From the NCBI GenBank assembly GCA_930989535.1, contig CAKNLK010000002.1, forward strand, positions 80,246 through 144,245: a stretch of 64,000 nucleotides of DNA, given 5' to 3'. The position numbers and the translations under genes were made by a program. This stretch comes from an uncultured Clostridia bacterium. GTDB taxonomy: Bacteria > Bacillota > Clostridia > Christensenellales > Borkfalkiaceae. The stretch's first letter is position 1. The number at the start of each line of letters is the position of its first letter. The notes beneath the pieces were generated by a model. It was not told the origin of the DNA and made no database searches. It saw only the letters and a program-made list of their open reading frames with translations. Shown one piece after another: positions 1-7,859 of this stretch.

Positions 1-800
1 TGAGTAAAAAGTTGGGCCTTGCGCTGGGCGCGGGCGGTGCGCGCGGCGTCGCGCACATCGGGTTTTTAAAGGCTTTGGAGGAAGATGGGATTCGTCCGAG
101 CTATATTTCCGGTTCCTCGATGGGCAGCATCGTCGGCGCCTGCTATGCCAAGGGGATGAGCGCGGACGATATGAAGGATGTCATTCAAAAATTGAAAGCG
201 ACGGATATCGTCGATATCGGTATCCTTCCTCTGAGCAAATTGGGGCTGATGAAGTGGACAAAGGTTCGCCGCCTCATGTCCTCCTTTTTGGAGGAGTGCG
301 AGTTTTCCGATTTGGAGATACCCTTCACCTGCGTCGCAGTCGATATTTTGTCGGGCAATCTGCAGGTGTTTTCGGAGGGGAGCGTGATTGATGCGATTCT
401 CGCCTCCAGCTCCATGCCCACGGTGTTCCGCCCCGTCGAAAAGGACGGCATGCTGCTCGTGGACGGCGGCGTGCTGTGCCGCGTCCCCGTGCGCCAGGTC
501 AAGGCGATGGGCGCAGACGTCGTCGTCGCGGTGGACGTGCTCGGCGAATGCAAGCATTCGTACAAGACGCTGAACATGATTTCGCTCATCACGCGCGTGT
601 ACGACATTATGGATTCCTACCGGACGGCGGGCGAGAGGAAAAAGAACCGCCGCATCACCGATTTATGGCTGGAGCCGGATATCCCCGGCGTGAGTCAATA
701 TGAGGTAAAGTACCACGCTTCCGTGTACGATGCGGGCTATAAGCTCGGCAAGGAAAACGTCGAAAAAATCAAATCGCTTCTCGAGGACGAGAGCGAATGA
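1..800 (+). CDS. Patatin-like phospholipase (RssA/YlbK type), start codon cut by window edge
   Basis: Predicted serine acyl hydrolase with a Ser-Asp dyad, acting on lipids or acyl esters in the cytoplasm. The frame is open from base 3, and the first two bases (TG) read as the end of an ATG whose A lies just outside, giving MSKKLGLALG. The oxyanion-hole motif GAGGARG sits at residues 10-16, the nucleophile elbow GSSMG at 38-42 (Ser40), and the DGG motif carrying the catalytic Asp at about residue 155. Total length of about 266 residues is normal for stand-alone bacterial patatins such as RssA. A later TTG start at base 12 would remove residues just before the glycine loop and is unlikely. The substrate cannot be inferred. 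Confidence 0.9.
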   Translation, partial: SKKLGLALGAGGARGVAHIGFLKALEEDGIRPSYISGSSMGSIVGACYAKGMSADDMKDVIQKLKATDIVDIGILPLSKLGLMKWTKVRRLMSSFLEECEFSDLEIPFTCVAVDILSGNLQVFSEGSVIDAILASSSMPTVFRPVEKDGMLLVDGGVLCRVPVRQVKAMGADVVVAVDVLGECKHSYKTLNMISLITRVYDIMDSYRTAGERKKNRRITDLWLEPDIPGVSQYEVKYHASVYDAGYKLGKENVEKIKSLLEDESE

Positions 801-943
801 CCGCCCGCTTCGCCCGCGCGGAGCCCGCGCCCGTTCGTTCGCTCGCTGAGGTTCGGGCGGCGGCGTGCGGTGTGCTTTTAAAGTATTTCGACGATGCCCG
901 TCCGGGCCGCCGATAGACAATCAAAATAAGGAAATTGCCGCAA

Positions 944-2317
944 ATGGAAAGGGCGGCAATTTTTTACGGTACTATGGATTTATTCGATTTAAACAACAAC
1001 GAATACGACGCAAAGCCGCTCGCGGACAAGATGCGCCCGAACAACCTCGACGAATTCGTGGGGCAGGGGCACATCGTCGCGGAGGGGAGCCTGCTCCGCC
1101 GCGCCATCAAGCTGGACAGGCTGGGCAGCTGCATCTTCTGGGGGCCGCCCGGCTGCGGCAAAACGACGCTCGCGAACATCATCGCCGCCACCACGCACGG
1201 CAATTTTATCAAATTGAACGCGGTGCAGAGCGGCGTGGCGGACGTCAAAAAGGCGGTCGAGGACGCGCGCACCGCCTTAAAACTGTACGGCAAAAAAACC
1301 TATCTCCTGCTCGACGAGTGCCACCGCTTCAATAAGACGCAGTCCGATTCGCTCCTGCCCGCCATCGAGCAGGGAACCGTCATTTTTATCGGCTCGACGA
1401 CGGAAAACCCGTACGCGAGCATGACGCCCGCTATCGTCTCCCGCTGCCGCGTCTTCGAGTTCAGGCGGCTCTCGGACGGGGAAATCGAGGGCGCGCTCGA
1501 AAAGGCGCTCACCTCGCGCAAGGGACTCTACGCCTATAAAGCGCAGGTGGATAAAGAGGCGATAACGCATATCGCGCAGATGAGCGCGGGGGATTTGCGC
1601 GCGGCGTACAATGCGCTCGAGCTCGCCGTCCTCACCACGCCGCCCGCCGCCGACGGCAGTATTCACGTCACCCTCGCCGATGCGGAGCAGTCCATTCAGC
1701 GCAAGGCGCTTTCCTATAATAAGGACGCGTATTATGACATTTTATCCGCGTTTTGCAAGAGCCTGCGCGGGAGCGACTCCAACGCCGCGCTGTACTACGC
1801 CTTCCGCCTCATCGAGGGCGGCTGCGACCCGATGAACATTCTCCGCCGCCTCGTCGTACACGCGAGCGAGGACGTCGGCATGGCAGATCCCAATGCGCTC
1901 GTCGTGGCGACGGCGGCGCTCACGGCGTTCGAAAAGCTGGGCGCGCCCGAGGGGCTCATACCCTTGAGCAACGCCATCATTTATGTGTGCGAAGCGGAAA
2001 AATCCAACTCCGTCGTCCTCGCGATGGGCGCGGCGCAGCAGGCCGCCCGCGAGGTGCGGGACGACAATATTCCGCCCTATTTAAAGGACAATTCCTACGG
2101 CAGCCTTGCGGACAAGGCGCAGAGCGCGGGGTACAAGTACCCGCACAACTACGGCGGCTGGGTTAAACAGCAGTACCTGCCCGATTCTTTGAAGGACGAA
2201 GTTTTCTACCGCCCGCAGGGCAGGGGATACGAAAGGACGGTCGCCGAAACGCGCCGCCGCAAGGGCATGCCTGACGACACCATCGCCGAACCGCCGCAGG
2301 GCAGACCGCATCCGTAA
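944..2317 (+). CDS. rarA: Replication-associated recombination protein A (MgsA/RarA AAA+ ATPase)
   Basis: AAA+ clamp-loader-like ATPase that acts at stalled replication forks. Walker A GPPGCGKT and Walker B LLLDECHRF are intact, followed by a sensor-1-like GSTTENP and the C-terminal lid and tetramerisation region typical of RarA (ending near KYPHNYGGWVKQQY). The start at 944 is preceded by AAGGAA with about 10 bases of spacing; ATG 974 (MDLFDLNNNEYDAK) is the other plausible start and matches where family similarity begins. About 457 residues is slightly longer than the usual 420-450 because of a proline/arginine-rich tail. It appears monocistronic, 140 bp after the patatin gene. Confidence 0.93.
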   Translation: MERAAIFYGTMDLFDLNNNEYDAKPLADKMRPNNLDEFVGQGHIVAEGSLLRRAIKLDRLGSCIFWGPPGCGKTTLANIIAATTHGNFIKLNAVQSGVADVKKAVEDARTALKLYGKKTYLLLDECHRFNKTQSDSLLPAIEQGTVIFIGSTTENPYASMTPAIVSRCRVFEFRRLSDGEIEGALEKALTSRKGLYAYKAQVDKEAITHIAQMSAGDLRAAYNALELAVLTTPPAADGSIHVTLADAEQSIQRKALSYNKDAYYDILSAFCKSLRGSDSNAALYYAFRLIEGGCDPMNILRRLVVHASEDVGMADPNALVVATAALTAFEKLGAPEGLIPLSNAIIYVCEAEKSNSVVLAMGAAQQAAREVRDDNIPPYLKDNSYGSLADKAQSAGYKYPHNYGGWVKQQYLPDSLKDEVFYRPQGRGYERTVAETRRRKGMPDDTIAEPPQGRPHP

Positions 2318-2346
2318 AACGAGTAAAATGCGGGCCGCGCAAAATT

Positions 2347-2460
2347 GAAGTGAACCCCAAAGTTTGGACAAAAATTTAATTAAATTGTTTTGTAATGAGT
2401 TCGGTATTGCACCGGACTCATTCCTTGTAATTTAAGAAAAAGCGGACTTGGTTTCGTCTT
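2347..2460 (-). mobile_element. Remnant of an IS3-family element (transposase OrfB C-terminus plus terminal repeat)
   Basis: Read on the minus strand, 2460 to 2380 encodes a 26-residue tail, KLQGMSPVQYRTHYKTI before a stop, that matches the C-terminus of IS3/IS150-type OrfB integrases, whose ends commonly read SPVQYR. It is followed at 2370-2347 by TGTCCAAACTTTGGGGTTCAC-like sequence, typical of the terminal inverted repeat of this family. The frame is closed by a stop a few codons upstream and no OrfA, catalytic DDE region or second terminal repeat is visible, so only one end of a dead element is left. Confidence 0.7.
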
Positions 2461-2468
2461 AAATCAGT

Positions 2469-2641
2469 ATGGTAGAATATTATGAGCTGTTTGAGCAGTG
2501 GCTGAAATCAAATCAGAAGAAATAAAAGGACGGCTTGCTTGTGTGCGGTAAGCGAGTTAAAATCGGTGCTTTAGCACCGCGCCGGTATTCTCGCCCTTTA
2601 GGGCTTCTTAAAGCCCACACCTTTAGTGGGGGGATATTCAC
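2469..2641 (+). other. Possible decayed IS200/IS605-type right end
   Basis: A very short open frame (2469-2525, MVEYYELFEQWLKSNQKK) is followed by about 110 bases with closely spaced small hairpins: GGTGCTTTAGCACC at about 2562-2575, GCCCTTTAGGGC at about 2595-2606, and a CACCTTTAGTGG-like stem before GGGATATTCAC. Dense subterminal hairpins after a transposase tail are characteristic of IS200/IS605 right ends. I see no TnpA or TnpB homology, so this is a guess from architecture; it abuts the IS3 remnant. Confidence 0.3.
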
Positions 2642-2690
2642 TTAAAGCCGACGGTTTGCATATAGGATTGCCGAAACGTCGCAAATTGGC

Positions 2691-2719
2691 TTGATTTTTT
2701 CGCACATATATGATAAAAT
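2691..2719 (+). promoter_or_regulatory. Sigma-A promoter of the rhamnosidase gene
   Basis: TTGATT at 2691-2696 and TAAAAT at 2714-2719 with 17-bp spacing, about 70 bp upstream of the rhamnosidase start. Confidence 0.6.
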
Positions 2720-2754
2720 GAACAAGTATTTGTTCAAACAATACAAAAACGTTT
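2719..2754 (+). promoter_or_regulatory. Candidate repressor operators downstream of the -10
   Basis: A perfect inverted repeat TGAACAA-GTAT-TTGTTCA (2719-2736) begins at the last base of the -10 box. An AAACGTTT palindrome with a central CpG (2747-2754), typical of LacI/GalR or CcpA-like half-sites, lies just downstream. Both are where a repressor would block initiation. Substrate-induced or catabolite control is inferred. Confidence 0.45.
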
Positions 2755-2787
2755 ACTGGTTTTATTAAAATTTTAGGTGGTGGAGAG

Positions 2788-4635
2788 ATGTTTCAAAAGG
2801 CTGAATGGATTTGGACGGGCGAACCGCACAAGAAAAATCGCTTTGTCCGTTTCAAGGTAGAGTTCGATGCCCCGAAGGGCGTGGCGGAGGCAAAGTTTTG
2901 CATCGCCGCCGAAACGAAGTACTACTTGTATCTAAACGATGCGCTGACGGTGTTCGACGGCGGCCTGCACCGGGAAAGCACACCCGGAAACGGCTATTAC
3001 GACGAAGTTTCTCTCGCGGTGAAGCCGGGCAGAAATACCATTTTAATCGACGTATGGTATTGGGGGAACGGCGGCAGAAACAATACGGCTTTCCCTTGCG
3101 CGGGGGTGCTGTTCGAGAGCGAAGAGCTGGGCGTTTACAGCGGCGCGCATATCGAGTGCGGCGTTTTGCAGGCGTATTTTGAGCCGCAGGGCGAACAGCC
3201 CGCATATCTGTACGGCGGGTACAACGTCGGGTTCGACGCCAACAAGGATAAAGTCGATTACCAAAAGGCGCAGGTCGTCGCCAAGTACGGCGAACAGCCG
3301 TACGGCATCCCGCGCAAGCGCCCGATTCCGCTGTTTGCATTCGGGAAAAACGTGTCGGCGGAATATACGCGCGACGGGCAGGTGTACGAAGTGCGGCTTC
3401 CGTACGCGATGCAGTTTTCTCCCTATTTGAAAGTAAAGGCGAAGGGCGGCGAGTCGATTGATATCCGCAGCGACCGCTATGCCGTCCGCGGCGGCCCCGG
3501 CGACAATATCGGAGTATATAAGGGGCACCGCTACGAGTACGTATGCCGCCCGGGCGAACAGGAATACAGCGGCTACAACTATATTTTCGGCGAAAAGGCG
3601 CTGTTCACGATACCGGACGGGGTGGAGGTGCTCGAGCTTGGCTACCGCGAGAGCGGGTACGACTGCCAGATTGTAAACGTGCCCGTAACGGACGACGCAC
3701 TCCTGAACCGATTGATGGAAAAGTGTGCGCGCACCTTGAAAGTGTGCATGCGTGAAAACTTTATGGACTGCCCCGACCGCGAGCGCGGGCAGTGGATTGG
3801 CGACGTTTCCGTGCAGGCGCCGCAGGTGTTCCTCTGCCTGAGCGACAACGCGCGGCTGCTTTTGCGCAAGGCAATCGTCGATTTCTTCTCCCTGCGCAAG
3901 GGGGATAGGCTCGTCGGCAACGTGCCCGGCGACAATTTCAGCGAATTGCCCGGCCAGAGCCTGAACGCAATCAGCGAGGTGGGCATGCTCGCAAATTACT
4001 ACGCCAACACGAAAGACAAGGAAATCCTGCGCATGGCGTTCGAGCCTTCCGTGGCGTATCTGAAGCTGTGGAGCATGGGCGAGGACGGTTTTATCGTTAC
4101 CCGCCCGGGCGATTGGAATTGGTTTGACCACAACTTCAACATCGACGAAAAGATTTTGGAGAACTGCTGGTACTACAGCGCGCTGAAGTATGCGCTGTTC
4201 ATGGCGGAAGAGCTGCAGGACGGGCGCTATACCGAATTTCTGCGCGCGCGCAAGGAGAGCATCGAAAACAATTTCGAGCGCGCTTTCTGGACGGGCAAGG
4301 GATATTCGTCCGGCAAGGTGATGGACGACCGCGCGAACGCGATGGCGGTCGTTGTGGGGCTCGCCGATATAGAGCATGCGGACAGAATCCGCGACGTGTT
4401 GGATACCGTGTTCAACGCCACGACTTACATGGAAGGATACGTTTTGGAAGCGCTTTGCCGGTTGGGGTTCAAAGAGGACGCGTATAAGCGCATGATGTCG
4501 CGCTACTACCCGCTCATCGTAAACGAAAACTCCACCCTGTGGGAAGACTTTTTCGTCCTCGGCACGCGCAACCACGCCTGGACGGGGGCGCCGCTCACGA
4601 TTGTCTGCCGGCATTTTCAGGAATTGATTCATTAA
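2788..4635 (+). CDS. GH78-like alpha-L-rhamnosidase (six-hairpin glycosidase)
   Basis: Predicted to release terminal L-rhamnose or a related deoxy- or pentosyl sugar from glycosides. The N-terminal half (about 1-300) is rich in beta strands, as in the non-catalytic domains of GH78. The catalytic (alpha/alpha)6 barrel starts with NFMDCPDRERGQWIGD around residue 325, matching the GH78 signature DCPxRERxxWxGD that carries the general acid region, and ends with a conserved C-terminal stretch containing TLWEDF and the typical histidine (NHAWTGAP). There is no signal peptide, so it should act in the cytoplasm on imported oligosaccharides or glycosides. At 615 residues it is shorter than many GH78 enzymes. 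AGGTGG lies 7 bases before ATG 2788. It heads the sugar island. Confidence 0.82.
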   Translation: MFQKAEWIWTGEPHKKNRFVRFKVEFDAPKGVAEAKFCIAAETKYYLYLNDALTVFDGGLHRESTPGNGYYDEVSLAVKPGRNTILIDVWYWGNGGRNNTAFPCAGVLFESEELGVYSGAHIECGVLQAYFEPQGEQPAYLYGGYNVGFDANKDKVDYQKAQVVAKYGEQPYGIPRKRPIPLFAFGKNVSAEYTRDGQVYEVRLPYAMQFSPYLKVKAKGGESIDIRSDRYAVRGGPGDNIGVYKGHRYEYVCRPGEQEYSGYNYIFGEKALFTIPDGVEVLELGYRESGYDCQIVNVPVTDDALLNRLMEKCARTLKVCMRENFMDCPDRERGQWIGDVSVQAPQVFLCLSDNARLLLRKAIVDFFSLRKGDRLVGNVPGDNFSELPGQSLNAISEVGMLANYYANTKDKEILRMAFEPSVAYLKLWSMGEDGFIVTRPGDWNWFDHNFNIDEKILENCWYYSALKYALFMAEELQDGRYTEFLRARKESIENNFERAFWTGKGYSSGKVMDDRANAMAVVVGLADIEHADRIRDVLDTVFNATTYMEGYVLEALCRLGFKEDAYKRMMSRYYPLIVNENSTLWEDFFVLGTRNHAWTGAPLTIVCRHFQELIH

Positions 4636-4775
4636 AAGCACATTTGCGGCGGGGGCGTTTTTTCGTCCCCGCCGTTGCTGTATGCGCCGCGGAATCCGCG
4701 CCCGCCGCGCGGCAGAGCAGGTTTGCCCGGCGCGGCGCGCGGCATTTCCGCGCAAGGGGCGCGAAACGGCAAAGG

Positions 4776-4819
4776 GCGAGGCCCGAAAGGATTTTTTCCT
4801 TTCGGGCCTCTTTTTTTAA
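4776..4819 (+). terminator. Terminator after the rhamnosidase, possibly bidirectional
   Basis: A long stem GAGGCCCGAAAGGA / TCCTTTCGGGCCTC is followed by a run of T on the plus strand. It lies between the convergent rhamnosidase and araC-type genes. Confidence 0.85.
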
Positions 4820-4831
4820 TACGCAAAAGTT

Positions 4832-5566
4832 TTAATTCATATCCCTTTTCCACAGTTTGGGGCTTTCGCCCGTCTGCTTTTTGAATACGCGCGAGAAATA
4901 GTACTGGTCGTCGAATCCGCACATTTGGGCGATGTTTTTGACGGACAGAGTACTGTTTTCCAACAGCTCCTTGGCGTAGTTGATGCGGATGCGGTTGAGG
5001 TACTCCACGGGTGTGGTGCCCGTATCCGCCTTGAACAGGCGGCGGAAATGGTCTTTGCAGAGGGGCACGGATTCCAGGGCGTCCGCAACGTTGAAAAAGC
5101 AGTTGGACAAATTGTTTACGAGTTCCCGCTTGAAGCATTCCACATAAAAATTGCTTTTCGCGGAATCGTTTGCAAGTATGAACATGTATTGCTGCAGCAC
5201 GTTTAAAATTGCGTTGGTAACGAGCCTGTGCGTCGGCCTGTAGTAAAATTCGTAGTAGAGCTGGCGGAGTATGTACAGGAAATCGGAATTGGGCGTATCG
5301 TTTAAAATCAACGGCGTAGGCTGTGCCAGGGCAAAATTTTCCACGCAGAAATAGATGTTTTTATAGCCGGTTTCGGAGATATCTTCGTGAATCATTCCGG
5401 GCGGTTGGCATACGATGGTGCCTTTTTGGAAATAAATATCCCTGTTTTCGGTGATATTTTTCCCGCTCCCTTCAAAATAATAGGTGATTTCCCAATACTT
5501 GTGTACATGTTTTTGGAAGCGGTATGTCAGATTGTTCTGCATGCCGATATTGATTAAATTATTCAT
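4832..5566 (-). CDS. AraC-family transcriptional regulator
   Basis: 244-residue regulator with an N-terminal cupin-like sugar-sensing half (HVHKYWEITYYFEGSG, with PPGMIHE around residue 55) and a C-terminal double helix-turn-helix. The second HTH contains the AraC signature: IAQMCGFDDQYYFSRVFKKQ followed by GESPKLWK. It points away from the isomerase/kinase operon starting at 5822 and towards the rhamnosidase, so it sits between the two transcription units it probably controls. Its own promoter is a perfect consensus. Ligand unknown; a pentose, rhamnose-like sugar or phosphosugar is likely from context. Confidence 0.9.
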   Translation of the reverse strand: MNNLINIGMQNNLTYRFQKHVHKYWEITYYFEGSGKNITENRDIYFQKGTIVCQPPGMIHEDISETGYKNIYFCVENFALAQPTPLILNDTPNSDFLYILRQLYYEFYYRPTHRLVTNAILNVLQQYMFILANDSAKSNFYVECFKRELVNNLSNCFFNVADALESVPLCKDHFRRLFKADTGTTPVEYLNRIRINYAKELLENSTLSVKNIAQMCGFDDQYYFSRVFKKQTGESPKLWKRDMN

Positions 5567-5595
5567 CGCTCAATCTATATTCTCCCTTCCCACTC

Positions 5596-5624
5596 ATTAT
5601 AGCAGTCAAAATTTTGTTTGTCAA
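5596..5624 (-). promoter_or_regulatory. Consensus promoter of the araC-type gene
   Basis: On the minus strand TTGACA (5624-5619), 17-bp spacer, TATAAT (5601-5596). The spacer contains the palindrome CAAAATTTTG (5607-5616), which could be an autoregulatory site. Confidence 0.75.
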
Positions 5625-5670
5625 TAGTACAATGTCGTTTTTGTCCATCAAAATAGTCGGAGTGTTGTAT

Positions 5671-5698
5671 TTCAAAATTACCGCAAAAATTATACAAT
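5671..5698 (+). promoter_or_regulatory. Possible promoter of the isomerase-epimerase-kinase operon
   Basis: TTCAAA (5671-5676) and TACAAT (5693-5698) with 16-bp spacing. The -35 is weak, as expected for an AraC-activated promoter. Transcription would leave a leader of about 115 bases. Confidence 0.35.
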
Positions 5699-5821
5699 AG
5701 TAACGGTACATGAAAGGCTGCTGCCACACCTCCGCGCGCGTTGCGGAAAGTTTCGCGCCGGCGGCAAGGGCGCGCATTCAAGTAACCGCAAAAGGTATAT
5801 TTTTAATTGGAGATCGGTGAG

Positions 5822-7027
5822 ATGAAGGACAAAATTTTGGAAACTCTGCAAAGCAACGGCGGAATATTCCGCTTGATTCCCGTATTTGTGCCGCGCCGGT
5901 TCGGCAAGCCGGGCAAGCGCCTGCGCCTGCACCCGGACGACGCGTACGCGTACGGCACGAAGCGCGGCGCGGTCAAAGAGCGCTGGTTTTCCTCTGTCAT
6001 CCGCTGTATGAACGGCGAAGACGCGAAGGAGGACGAGGGCTTAAGCTACGTCGCCGCGAACGAGGACGGGAGCGAGCGCTTCACGTTGAAGGAGGCCGTC
6101 GACGAGCTGAAGGATAAGCTCATCGGCAAAGAACTGTATCAAAAGTTCGGCACGTGGCCCATGTACAGCAAATTTTTCGATTATGAGGACGCGCTGTTCC
6201 ATCACTTGCACCTCGGCTTTGAGGACGCGGCGCGCGTGGGCAGGCTTGGAAAGCCGGAATCGTACTTTTTCCCCATTCAGTACAACAACTATCCTGGGAA
6301 TTGTCCGTATACATATTTCGGCTTCGATCCGGATACGACGCCCGAGCAGGTCAAAGAGCGCCTGCGCGACTTCGAGGAGAGGGACAACCGAATCACGGAA
6401 TTGTCCAGGGCGTACCGCGTCGAATTGGAGAGCGGCTGGTATACGCCGGCGGGCGTGATTCATGCCCCGGGCAGCTATCTTACCTACGAGCCGCAGTGGA
6501 ACAGCGATGTCAATTCCGTATATGAAAACGTGGCGAGCGGGGAGGTCTACCCGAAATCTTTCCTGAATGAAAACTGCCCCGCGGACAAGGCGGACGACAT
6601 CGATTATATATTCTCCCTGCTGGATTGGGAGAAGAACGTCGAGCCCAATTATAAAAAGAGATTTTCGCGCCCGCCCATTGTAATCTGCGACAACGAGCAG
6701 TACACGGAAAAGTGGATTGCCTACGGCAACAATTATATTGCGGCGAAACAGCTGACAATCAAGCCGGGGCAGACGGCCGTCATCCGCGACGATACGGCAT
6801 ACGGCTGCATCCTGGTGCAGGGCTACGGCAAGTTCGGCGACTACAAGTGCTCCACGCCTTCGCTGCTGCGCTTCGGGCAGATGTCGGAGGACGAATACTT
6901 CGTCTCCTACGACAGGGCTTCCAAGGGCGTAAAGATTGAAAATCACTCCTCCTACGAGCCGTTGGTCATTCTGAAGCACTTCCCCACGACGAAGGATACC
7001 CCTAAGAACGAATATGGCGACGAGTAA
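5822..7027 (+). CDS. Class I mannose-6-phosphate isomerase-like cupin enzyme
   Basis: Predicted metal-dependent sugar or sugar-phosphate isomerase of the ManA-like cupin group. Candidate metal ligands are the histidines in FHHLHL (around residue 125), a Glu in YEPQW, and the His in GVIHAPGSY. ATG 5822 is chosen over the in-frame TTG 5807 because TTGGAGA gives an SD 9 bases upstream. The protein has 401 residues. The family also includes enzymes of uncertain substrate that sit in pentose and uronate clusters; the 3-epimerase and FGGY kinase next door suggest it converts an aldose to a ketose before phosphorylation. It overlaps the next gene by 14 bases. Substrate not resolved. Confidence 0.7.
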   Translation: MKDKILETLQSNGGIFRLIPVFVPRRFGKPGKRLRLHPDDAYAYGTKRGAVKERWFSSVIRCMNGEDAKEDEGLSYVAANEDGSERFTLKEAVDELKDKLIGKELYQKFGTWPMYSKFFDYEDALFHHLHLGFEDAARVGRLGKPESYFFPIQYNNYPGNCPYTYFGFDPDTTPEQVKERLRDFEERDNRITELSRAYRVELESGWYTPAGVIHAPGSYLTYEPQWNSDVNSVYENVASGEVYPKSFLNENCPADKADDIDYIFSLLDWEKNVEPNYKKRFSRPPIVICDNEQYTEKWIAYGNNYIAAKQLTIKPGQTAVIRDDTAYGCILVQGYGKFGDYKCSTPSLLRFGQMSEDEYFVSYDRASKGVKIENHSSYEPLVILKHFPTTKDTPKNEYGDE

Positions 7028-7859
7028 TCGGAATTATCGCCTGGGGCTGTACGAAAAAGCGATGCCCGCGCAGCTCTCCTGGGGAGAGAAGTTGGCGTTT
7101 GCCAAGCAGTGCGGCTTCGATTTTTTGGAATTGAGCGTCGACGAGAGCGAGCAAAAATTGGCGCGGCTGCAATTCGGCGACCGCGAAATTTCGGAACTGC
7201 ACCGCACGATGGACGGGGAGGGCATATACTTTGAAAGTATATGCCTTTCCGGCCATCGGAAATATCCGCTCGGCAGCCATGACGAACGGACGCGCGCCCG
7301 CGGCATGGAAATCATGCGCGGGGCAATCGAGCTTTCCTGCCGCGTCGGAATCCGCATCATACAGCTCGCGGGGTACGACGTGTACTATGAAGATTCCGAC
7401 GCGTTTACGCGGCGCCTGTTTGAGGAAAACTTGCAAAAGAGCGTCGAATATGCGGAAAAATACGGCGTCGTGCTGGCGTTCGAAACGATGGAAACGCCCT
7501 TTATGAACACAATCGGAAAGGCGCTCCGCTACGTCAAAAAGATACAGAGCCCGTACCTGAAAGTATATCCCGACACGGGGAACATTACGAACAGCGGAAC
7601 GGATATCGAGGCAGATATAGCGGCGGGAAAAGGGGAAATCGTCGCGGCGCATTTAAAGGAGACAAAACCGGGCGTGTTCCGCGAGGTGAAGTTCGGCAGC
7701 GGCCACGTCGATTTTGCGAAGGCCGTGCGCGCCTACCGCAGCGCAAATGTCCGCAAATTCCTCGCGGAGATGTGGTGCACGGGCGAGCAATGGCGGCAGG
7801 AGATTGCCGAGGCCAACGCGTATTTGAGAGGATATTTGGATAGGGAGTTTCAGTCATGA
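7014..7859 (+). CDS. ulaE: L-ribulose/L-xylulose-5-phosphate 3-epimerase (UlaE/SgbU family)
   Basis: TIM-barrel epimerase of the AP-endonuclease-2-like superfamily. The opening NYRLGLYEKAMP is the family's typical N-terminus, and metal/active-site stretches are recognisable: LAFETME (Glu), YPDTGN (Asp), AAHLKET (His) and a Glu in FLAEMW. In ulaE-type pathways it converts L-xylulose 5-phosphate to L-ribulose 5-phosphate. At 281 residues it is normal for the family. It starts inside the isomerase gene (14-bp overlap) and ends in an ATGA overlap with the kinase gene, so the three are translationally coupled. The downstream 4-epimerase or aldolase is not in the window. Confidence 0.85.
   Translation: MATSNRNYRLGLYEKAMPAQLSWGEKLAFAKQCGFDFLELSVDESEQKLARLQFGDREISELHRTMDGEGIYFESICLSGHRKYPLGSHDERTRARGMEIMRGAIELSCRVGIRIIQLAGYDVYYEDSDAFTRRLFEENLQKSVEYAEKYGVVLAFETMETPFMNTIGKALRYVKKIQSPYLKVYPDTGNITNSGTDIEADIAAGKGEIVAAHLKETKPGVFREVKFGSGHVDFAKAVRAYRSANVRKFLAEMWCTGEQWRQEIAEANAYLRGYLDREFQS

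Noticed and set aside
3043..4755. 570-codon antisense frame over the rhamnosidase
   Set aside because: Same effect of GC-rich codons; Arg/His/Val-rich translation with no domains.
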